Positions 1 to 9,900 of a stretch of 64,000 bases of DNA are shown here, piece after piece. The first letter of the stretch is position 1. Every line of letters starts with the position of its first letter. A program made the translations under genes and the position numbers. Source of the DNA: Mya arenaria (lineage: Eukaryota > Mollusca > Bivalvia > Myida > Myidae); NCBI RefSeq assembly GCF_026914265.1, contig NC_069127.1, positions 23,574,637-23,638,636 of the forward strand, in the 5' to 3' direction. The notes beneath the pieces were generated by a model. It saw nothing but the letters and a program-made list of their open reading frames with translations, was not told the DNA's origin and ran no database searches.

Positions 1-150
1 AAGCATTAAAACACAGGATTTACCTTTCCAATAAAACCAAACTCGATTTACACAGACAGAAATTATGCCAAGCGTAACAACTCGACCATCTAAGACAAGC
101 TTCAAGATAGACCTGGTAAATACAATAGCAAGAACTGGGCCATCCCCCAG

Positions 151-1597
151 GTGTACGGGACTGATATAAAATAACATTATCTGGATATATTTCTTGTTTT
201 TATGTTATCTTACAGACAATATGCTTAAACCTGGAATCCCGATCAGAATAACTACCCACTTTTTGTACAAAACAATTTCTATGTGAAGGGTCTGCCATAT
301 CAAAAATCATAAAATAAATCTGTGAACATACAGTTATTTGGACTAACTCGAGACAGAAGAAATGTCAAAATAATAAAAAAGTATCGATGATCACTCATTA
401 TCATAGCTACCCCATTAGATACACTGTGTGACATCCAAAAATTATTAACGATAGCACAACCATGAAATATGAGCTGCAGTTACAGTAGTCGAAATTAACA
501 CAGGCCCAGTGTACGCGAAAACACGTCGGACAGTGCCGGTAGATTTTCAAACTGTCCGTCGTATCTTCAAAGAACGTAGGACAGAATTGTCTGACATTTA
601 TGTTTGGGTTAAACTGATATCCAAGGTTGAAATATTCATCGCGTATGAAACCTTTGACAGCTGTTATTTTAACTGGATGTTTATACTCCTAATCTGTGTA
701 GTATGCATGCGCAACAGATAGGACTAAACTGCGGCTTCCCGGTAATTCATGAAAAGAAGTAACTTACCATGTAAACCAGTATTGCCAAATTAATTTTAAA
801 CTATAACAGCTTCTTTATAAGTCATGGATAATGAACATGTTTTAACAAGTTAGTTTAAAAGTTTAATAAACAGTTTTTGTTCTAATGCAATTAATGGAAC
901 ATTTTCGACGAAACGATATTGCAGTGTAATATCTCAGTTCCGCACTTTAAACATGCTGTCACGAGAAATTCTTGCGTCAATGGGAATGAGGTCATAGCCT
1001 CGTTATTAGTCTCTTTGGAGATGTAAACAAGTATGTTAGGGTTAAAATATATAACTGGGGCTAAACCCGATAGAAAACAGCCCGATAGTGAAAAAGTAAA
1101 TCCTTTCAAAGTAACAAGGCACTTCTCTGAGAATTGGACAATCAGCAGGCCTTGGCTACATTATAACCACATATTAGAAAAAATGTCCTGCTGATTATGG
1201 ATATTGTGTAAATCAAAAGGACACAATTGTTTCTTGATACAACCATGGGAAAGGTCATTAGGTAATACAACCTATTTCATTCTTTACATGTCTTCTGAAA
1301 AATGTCCTACGTAACATGAAAATGTCCTGCTTAAATTATAAAGACGTCATACAAAATGTCCACCGTGTCCAAAATGTTTTCGCGTACACTGCAAGCCCAC
1401 TAGTCCAAATAATTGTACGTTGACGGATTTTTTTTTAGATTTTTGATATGGCAAATCCTTCACGTACAAATTGTTTAGTATCAAAAGTGGGTAGTTGTTC
1501 CGATCAGGATTCCGGGTTAAAGCATATAGCGTCTATAAAATATCATAAAAACAAGAAATATTACCAGATAATGTTATTTTATATTAGTTCCGTAGAC
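151..1597. mobile_element. Non-autonomous element with long imperfect terminal inverted repeats
   Basis: The sequence at 151-365 reappears, inverted, at about 1400-1597, with roughly four bases in five matching by eye (shared blocks include AAAATAACATTATCTGG and CAACTACCCACTTTT in the right arm's complement). The homology resumes deeper inside: the GTGTACGCGAAAACA block near 510 is mirrored near 1375-1390, so the left arm carries about 130 extra bases (366-502). The interior has only short open frames (for example 509-721) with nothing recognisable. No clear target-site duplication was found, so the superfamily is unknown. Confidence 0.6.
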
Positions 1598-3453
1598 AAA
1601 AAATAAATATCCAACTTATAATTGAGTTTGACGGCTTTTCTTCATTTCATTCTGTCAAAACATAACGATATATACATGAAGGGCACCTGCAAGGCTTCAG
1701 GGCACAGTTTTAAATCGCTCGGAACATTTCGGCCATGGCCGAGTTGTTACGATTGTATAAGGAGGTCTATCTCGATGCTTTGTCGGAGGAGGCCGAGTTA
1801 TTACGATTGTATCGAGTTGTTCCCTTCGCATAATTGTTTTCTGTGTCAGTCAACTTTCGTTTTATTGGAAAGGTAAACAACTTGTTTTAATGCATTAAAT
1901 GCTTATTTAGTGCAAAATAGCATTTCACTTACATGGTAAAATATAAATATAACTCTTTATGATCAATTTCTACCATAAAATACTTCACTTAAAACAATTT
2001 CAATATTTTAAAAACACCCCAGTTTTTTGCACATTCCCGTTTAGACGTTAGGGATTGGAAGAATCCTGTATCACACGTCTAATATTTTAGACTACAAGCC
2101 CACTAGCCCTGCACTGGTAAAAGTTTCGGGCTAGCTCAAATTCTGAATTTTATATAGCAGGGATTGTTTAAAAATTTGATGCCAAGCAAAAGTATAAGAA
2201 TTCAGGCTTGTTCATCCAAAAGTCTAAATGACTGCAGTAATTAAACTTAAATGTGAACATTGTCTGTGTGCTTCATCAGTGTTTTGTTTTAACGAGAAGA
2301 TGCTTTTAACGACGCTCAGCGTGTGCTTATCAAACGGAAACGATTTTGCTTACCTAAAATGTCAACTGCAGAATCTGCGCATTTCGTTCACGCATTTCAT
2401 GAAGCCAACCGCCCAAAGCTGCTTCTAAAGGAACAGTTGTTGATAGAATGGACGTTAATATATACATGACTTCCTGTTCTTCTGGTTCCACGCCCTGTAC
2501 TTTTAGTCAAAACGTCCGTACAAAAAAATGGATTTTTCGGGTTGGTGTAAAAGACTGGACGGACCAGACCAATTCCGGATCAACGGAAAATTCCGTACCA
2601 GTCCGGAAATCGTCCGGATTAAAATATTTTAGTTTTCACCGTGTACTGTACGTTTTTCTATTATTGAAATACAAAAAATGATAATGATGATTTATTTATA
2701 TGTTAGGGTTCACTGTATAATTTTTGTTCTATTCGTATGTAACGGTTAAAATATAACTATTTTCATAACACTTCTTTACAGGTAGTGGATATATTATGTT
2801 TAAATTAATTGAGAGCTGTCATTTAACAATACAGTTAAAGAACTCATGCCCATTCGTAGCTTGCACCAAATGTTTACCTCATTGCCTTCGCCACGATCAG
2901 CAATAACAGCTAGACTATGTTACTTGTAAGATTGTACTTAATATCAGTATATAAAGTGTTAAGATGGATCTTTGTATAAAGTTATTAAACACCTGCATTT
3001 TCATTAAATTACAAATATGCTTCTTCTGTGCCGTCAAACAAATGTCATATGAAAACATTTGCCTATATTTTATTCATTTGTTAGCGTTGCATGATTCTTA
3101 TTTTAAGAATCTGTAACTGTAATTAATGCCCTTCTTACTTAGATGATATTAACAACGTCAAATGGACTGCAGGGGCGTGAAAAATACCTAAGATATAGTA
3201 TGTTCACGTTTTTCAGTGGCAATATTGGTTTACTTAACTTGTTTGCGAATCATAAATTTATTCCGAGTACTAGTAACAAACAACAACAAAAATGCTGACT
3301 GGGCCACTGACAATACTATTTAGCTAAACTCATATATTTTTATTATCATTATAAATGGGCATACAAATTTTAAAAGGTGTTGTTGTTTTAAAACATTAGT
3401 TTTATAACAATAATCACATTTTCTATCATATCTAGGTTTATTCAAGAAAGATA
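1598..3453. other. Intergenic stretch with a repeat related to 25.75-25.99 kb
   Basis: No gene is seen here. The part from about 2285 to 2545 is a diverged relative of 25750-25990: both contain AGTGTGCTTA-type and TTTCGTTCA-type blocks, then GTCAAAACGTC before a run of A. It is therefore a dispersed repeat of unknown class. The short open frames (1622-1876, 2228-2428, 2448-2681) show no domain and lie partly in this repeat. Confidence 0.4.
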
Positions 3454-3601
3454 ACACACCAGTGAGGGTCATATGATATTATAAGGACCGGCCAGTCAGC
3501 CAACGAAGGTGTATATGGACCGAGGCGTTAGCCTAGGTCCATTCACCTTCGGGGACTGACTCGCCGGTCCTTATAATGCCATATGGCCCGAAGTGGTGTC
3601 T
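3454..3601. repeat. 150-bp near-perfect hairpin (foldback)
   Basis: The arms 3454-3523 and 3533-3601 are inverted copies. Matching blocks include ATTATAAGGACCGGC against GCCGGTCCTTATAAT, CGAAGGTG against CACCTTCG, and TGGACC against GGTCCA. The loop core GGCGTTAGCC is itself palindromic. This is most likely a small foldback MITE. A hairpin RNA precursor cannot be excluded from sequence alone. Confidence 0.75.
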
Positions 3602-5263
3602 AAATATTTCTTATAGTATACCGAACACTTTATATTACGAACCAATCATTTTAAAGCACTATAGATTTGTTTTTGTTTTTTAACATAGCTTGGTATAATG
3701 ACCTTTTAACTAATATTATTTGACGTACTATCCCAAAGATAAGTGCATCCAAGATCATGCAACGCGTACTTATATACACATTTGAACAGAAGACACTTTA
3801 ATATTCAAAGTACATGTAACTGAATATTTAAAACATCTCAAATCGATAGGTTTGTACCAATATCTTAGTTTTCTCTTAACGCACAGGATCTAAAGATTAG
3901 TTTACCCATTACTCGGCCATTTTTATCGAAAACAACCTCTGATGTACGATTTACATACTCAAAAAGTGGTAGTTTTTAGCAGTTAAAATTTATGACTTAA
4001 CTTGGCAAACTGCGTATGTACATATGTCTGTCTTGGTTCGAACCCACAACCTCTCGACAGAAAGGCGGGTGTGTTTCGAATCTTAAAATTTCGGGAGGTC
4101 CTTTTCCTAACCCGAGGACCATATAAGGGTATTTCAACAAATACCATCCTTACACGTAAATGTATTTTATGATACAATGCAATATCAAATTTACAACTGT
4201 ATTTAAGACTAGAGAAATGAAACCATATCCAATATATATTCAGAGCTGTGTGACCGCTCTAGATGTCATTCATAGCAGGTTTCGCGGCATTTTGGGTATA
4301 AAAATTCGCCTTTGGCGAATATCCCATCAACCGATGGGGATGTGACGGGGTCAGGCCATAATGCAGCGCGGGCAGACCTTTATAAACCCAACAACAACAA
4401 CAACAACAACAGGGTCTTTGGCCTGATCTGTCACCCAGTCGATTGGTAGATTTGCTGAAGCAGCTGTTAGCAAGAGATCTTAATAAATGTTAGAACTGAA
4501 GATCCATAAAAACATTTGGCTGAACATTTCTGCTTTTCTATATTTTGAACAGTGCAAACACTTATTCCAGATGCTTTGATGAAATAATATAACTGGTTAA
4601 CTAGATAATTATCGTGTAACCAGTTATCTATAGATACATTAGTAAAACTGGTTATGCTTTGCGAATTTCACTTAGTGCCGTAAGATAACCTGCTAACGTT
4701 TGTGAATTGTTTCATGTAAACCACTAAGTTTTTCGCGATAATTATCCAGCTATAGAGTTACTGTATATTCGCAAAACATTTAAACGGCAAGATAACTATT
4801 ATAGGTCTAAAAAGTGGCTTGAAAGTGCACAGCTGTACACTCTAACAGGTTGACTAGTTCATGGTTTGCGAATTCCGGCCCACTTCATATATAAGTAGCA
4901 AAATAACTTATTAACTAGACAAGATTACTGTTACCACTTATCTATAAAAGCATTTTTACTTTTAGCAGTAACTGGTTTTCAGTTAAATTTTCGAATTCCA
5001 CTTACAAAATAGTCAAGAAAAATTTAATTCAAGATCCAGTAGATTGTTTCCAAGTTCTTTGATTTTACTCTGACTTTCTTTAAGTAGGAAAAGCAGTACG
5101 TCCTGTTTGCCAATGTGTTTTTTACTTTACAGTCGAACCCCGTTGGTTCGAACTCATAGGGACCGGAGAAAAGACCTCGAGCCTCGCATAATTCGTGCCA
5201 AGCGGGAGCTCATACCTTCAGTATTAAACAGGTCCTTAACATAAACATTCATTCCATGTTATT
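3602..5263. other. Intergenic debris: MITE end, tRNA-like piece, SINE tail, pogo-like fragment
   Basis: No gene is seen. 3912-3975 matches the terminal repeat of the MITE at 34302-34606 (shared CTCGGCCATTTTTATCGAAA). 4030-4080 on the minus strand contains a B-box-like GGTTCGAACC. About 4230-4412 ends with the same 3' sequence as the complete SINE at 34.7-35.1 kb (GCCATAATGCAGC and GGGCAGACCTT), followed by a (CAA)n tail. 5133-5240 begins with CAGTCGAACCCCGTTGG, the terminal motif also seen at 54834. Confidence 0.5.
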
Positions 5264-5688
5264 CAGTGTGTGTATACCACGTGATAAATTACGTCATATA
5301 TGCTACGTCGGAAGGCAATATTTTGCTTAAAATAAAGACTAAAATCAAAGATAGCTTTTCGCTTACTACACCATTTTAAAGGAAACAGGTGATTAGTTTC
5401 ATCAAACACTTCGACAAACCTGTTTCCAAAACAATGTTTTAACAGTGCTCCGTCAGACGGCCGTATCGTGAAAAGGTTTGTCGAAGTGTTATAAGAAACC
5501 AAACCCTCAATCAAAATTTGGAAAAAGACCGAAGGCGGGGCTCCGTAAGCGGCATAGACTGCGCTATATTTCATTAAAAATGGTAAAGAAAATGAAGTTA
5601 TCATTGTTTGAAGTCTTCAATCGAAGCAAAATATTGCCTTCCGACGTAGCATTTATGACGCAATTTATCACGTGGTATACACACACTG
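5264..5688. mobile_element. Foldback MITE with GTGTGTATACCACGTG ends
   Basis: The ends are inverted repeats of about 60 bp running from CAGTGTGTGTATACCACGTG to the block GCAATATTTTGC. A second inner inverted pair brackets the centre (AACACTTCGACAAACC against GGTTTGTCGAAGTGTT). One-sided relatives lie near 21.32-21.64 kb and at 46983-47155 inside malic enzyme intron 12. The open frames 5263-5604 and 5478-5720 fall entirely inside this element and are not genes. Confidence 0.75.
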
Positions 5689-5929
5689 TTAATCTGGACA
5701 ATGGATGTCGCCACCGTTAATGACATTGTATTCTGAAATATTTGACAGCGACCATGGTGAAGACATAAATGAGTTAATTATTTGTGACAAGTCACATGAT
5801 TTTTGGGCCATACAAGCCTTTTGAGTGTAACCGAGATACAAGTTATTCCCGACTGCACTATTCTTAGGAAAAATGCTAAAGAGAAAATTAAAAAAAAACA
5901 CAACATTTTAAAAGACAATATTATGCGAT

Positions 5930-6222
5930 AAAGCGTGAAAACTAGTGATATTAGACTGCTGACAAAACATCAGAACGCAGATTTTCATATTCATGTTCAA
6001 AATTTCGAGGTTTTATGCATTTTTTTAAACCGTTAGTAATTTTTTGAAACCGTTAGTAACGCTTTGTGTCATAAAACATTAATTTTCGAACGGAAATATG
6101 AAAATCTGCGATCTGACCTTTTGTCAGTAGTCTTATATCGCCAGGTTTGCAGATATTTACGCAAAAATTCCAAGACAAAAAAAGTTGTCAAAACGGTAAC
6201 TCTGTGAGAGTGTAGCTCTAAA
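5930..6222. mobile_element. Foldback MITE, AGCTGCACTCTCACAG family, partial
   Basis: This is a palindromic copy sharing ATTAATTTTCGAACGGAAAT, GTCAGTAGTCTTATATCGCC and a CTGTGAGAGTGTAGCT end with the fuller copies at 27957-28325 and 59713-60072. The left terminal repeat is not recognisable. Confidence 0.6.
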
Positions 6223-6454
6223 AGAATCAATAACTATGCAATAATCAATATACTCAATTATGGCATTTCAAAGTATTACAAAAACCAACATATTTCAAAA
6301 GCAATCTATTATGTATTTGAAATTATAAATACCCGATTTTTTATAGCTTGTTAGGGCAGTAAACACATGTTTGTTCCGTTCCGTTTCGTTCCGTTCCGCA
6401 AAGTATAAATAGCTTGTTAGGACGGTAAAGACATTAGAATCTCTGTTTTCAATT

Positions 6455-6460
6455 TTTATT
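6455..6460 (-). promoter_or_regulatory. Candidate polyadenylation signal for the 1,642-aa gene
   Basis: AATAAA on the minus strand lies about 500 bases past the stop codon at 6959. It is a good hexamer, but such hexamers are frequent in AT-rich DNA, so the assignment is tentative. Confidence 0.3.
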
Positions 6461-6958
6461 AATGCATAGCCTTGATCTCTACAAATAAGCATACAGTTTA
6501 AATTCAAATATAAAACGTGTTATTGCATTTAAATACAAACAATTAAAAGCAATCAAAGTATACCAATATTCATAGTATCGAAGTAACTTGGATTTACATA
6601 CGATACACCATACTACACTGGCGTCACAATAAAATACTCAATGAAATTCGTCTACTTAAATTGATAAATCAAGTAAAACTACCAGAAGGAGCATATTATG
6701 TTCATGTTTTTCCACACAATTGAAAAAAGTCAATTTTATACTAACATCATACTAACATTAATTAACAAACATTCCGAAAGACAGATTATTCAGAAGCAAA
6801 ATTTGCAACCGATTTTTGAAGAGTCCGTTTGTTCGAGAATGTTTTTTGACGTGTATAATGAAGTTACGCACTCAATTTCTCTCGCTTAAGCGAAATCTTT
6901 TTTTAAGACCTCATAGTTAAAGAAATCGTCAACGATCCGGGTTGAACTTGTGTTACCC

Positions 6959-9900
6959 TTAGTCGGAGTCCGAACCAGTTCGTGCCTTCTTTCTTGAAGC
7001 GAGGTTCGATATACCTTGAGTGCACCGTCGCTTTTTCCCACAGTTGGAATCATACTTAGTTCTTTGTGTGTCAATAGTTGAATCAATGTTCTCCAGACTG
7101 ACTACACATTTCATCTGAAACCTCTTTTTATCACAGTCAATATTACTTGCATCTGTAGCATCACTAGCAAATGTGGATATAGTTGCGGTATTCACTGTGC
7201 CATCAGAGGCACCGTTGTTCGTATCATTAGGCGTTTCTTTTGAGCATTTTTTGTTCACACAGACATTACTTCTAGAAAACACTGATTCGCAAGTACTAGA
7301 ATCCTTTGGATCCGATAAAATACATTCCACACCTTCTACCATCCTTTTGTCCGCCGTTGGATTGAAATCTCTATTCATAGCTCTGGTCACCTGACTGATA
7401 CTACCAATCATATTTAAAATAACATATGTCTTCACAACAACCGAGTGGCAGCTAAACACACTAAAAGCTGGAACTAAGACAACAAACACTTTGAAGCAGC
7501 CCTTCTGCATAAAAGAACAGTCTTCTACCAATGGCCTATGATATTTATCCACCGGCAAAAATACTAAGAGAATATTTCCATCTCTGTCTTGAGCACTGAC
7601 AACTTGTGGACAAAATTTTCCCTTTATACAACTAGGTACTTGTAGTTGCTTCCATTGTTCCCGTGCACAATCACTCATCTTTACTGATGCAGCATGCAAA
7701 TCGTACCTAAATCCACCCTTTATTTCCTGGTCTTGTCTACGCTCGATAATAAGTAAGGGTTCCGTCAATTGCGTTTCACTTGGGAGTTGTACTGTTTTGG
7801 CGCGTTGTACTGTTTTGGTGCAACTCTTAAATGCCTTTACCATTATTTTATTATCATCGAACTTTATACAGTTGATGACTTGTCTGCAACGGCATTTAAT
7901 CAACTTCATCATTTGTCTCAATAACATTTCACTCTTATTCATGGTCATAAGTGACCAACTCCGCTCATGAAGTCTATGCAAGGATGTGAAGGAGTCGAGT
8001 GTTACAGGGTACAAAATGTCTGAGAAAGCATACTGAAACTCTGAGATAGGTACCTTGTCCATCAATTCAGCCATTACATCTGGTTTAAAAAATGCGCCAA
8101 CTATTAAAAAGTGACTTCTATACTTTTCATTCGATACTTCATAGTACCAATCCAAAGCAAAGTCATTTTCACCACTTACACAAGCACTCAATAACAAATC
8201 CGCTTCTTCTAAAACCTGAGATGTGGTCGAATAATTGTCCAAGGGCTTTAACCACCATGGTGAGATATCATGTGGGCGAAATATATCAAAGCCATGACAA
8301 TTCTCTTTTAAGGCATCTTGACTCGTTAATTTCAGAGACATGTTTTTGCCCTTGCTTGCATTGTTCTGCGATGAACGCCTTAACAAGTTGTCTGTATGTT
8401 TAACCCGTTCAGCTTCACTGTGGCTTTCAAAACCGTACAAATTTGGTTCATGAGTTGATTCCCTAGAAGGTGTACATTTCACATCATCAGTTATATTGTC
8501 TGATGAAAATTCCTTTGGACTTTTGCCTTCAGTGACAGTGCTGTCTATCTTTGATTCGGACAAGAAATATCTACCAACAGGTTGATGGACTTTTAAACCA
8601 GATGTTTCAATATCGGGCCCAGTTTTAAGCGTTTTTCTGAGCAATTGCAGCGTTTCTCTATCTGAACAACTGTCACTACTTGAAATCAGTGTTTCATGAA
8701 CAGCTGACGCCAGATCAACTTGATTTTCATTACTGTTTTCAAAAGCAACCTCAACTCCTTCCAAAGATGTGTCTTCTGTTTTGCCATCTATAGCTCTGCT
8801 CACAGCACCAGTATCTTCAATCAAACTTAACACAGTGTAGGTTTTCTCGACAATTGAATAGCAATTGAACACGCTAAAAACTGGAACGAATACAATATAA
8901 ACCTTGGTACAGCCATTTTGCATAAAGCAGCAACCTTTGACCAATGGCCTATGAAATTTATCCACTGGAAGAAATATTAAGCGGATAGAGTCGCCTTTAT
9001 CTCGAGCACTGACAACTTGTGGACACATTGTTTTCTTTAGTCCTAATTTGGACAATCGTTTCCAGTTTTCCTGTAAAAAATCACTATTCTTTACCGATGC
9101 AAAATGCAAATTGTATCTCCATCCGCCTTGAATATTATTTTCTGCTCTACGTTCAACTATGAGTAAGGGTTCCAACAAATCTCCTCTTTCTGGAAATTGC
9201 ATTATTGTGCCTGGACAATCAACCATCACTTTATCTTCACTTAATTTAATATAAGAGAATACTTTCGACACATGCCAGGACCTTGACGTAATGTACTTTC
9301 TCAATAAAACTGCATGTTTATTTTCTGTCACTAGAAACCACTTCCGATGAAACATTCTAAACAACGATATCAACGACGATGAACTGAATAATCCAGGGTA
9401 AACCACTTCCGAGAAAACATACTGGAACTCAGAGCTTGACACCTTGTTCTTCAACAAAGCTAGAACATCAGGTTTATCAAATTTGTCAACTTTAAGCACT
9501 TGACTTTGATGTTTTTCACCCGATTCCTCAAACCACCAATCCAAAGCAAGCTCATGTCCATAATCTATACACACATTAAATAAAACCTCGTCTTCAAAGA
9601 AAACCTGGGATGTGTTCAATTCATTTAGCATTTGTAGTTTACCACGTTTCCAGATCTTAGGTGAGCGAAATATGCTAAAGTCTATCGATGTTGAAGTTTC
9701 TTTTGCATTTGCTTTGATGAGTCTGGAGGCAAAATTTGTACCCATGGTTTTTTTCTTCTGGTCCAAAGAAACCTTTGATGAACAGATATCTTTAGACTTA
9801 TCGAGTTGACTTGGTTTCGCAATCCCTTCAACAGATTTAGCAACTTTTCTAGTTGCATTTGGTATTTGTTTTTTGTCATTCGTTTCAGTAACCTGTTGTT

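Noticed and set aside
5263-5720. Two opposite frames of 113 and 80 aa
   Set aside because: Both coincide with a foldback MITE; palindromic DNA gives mirrored frames.
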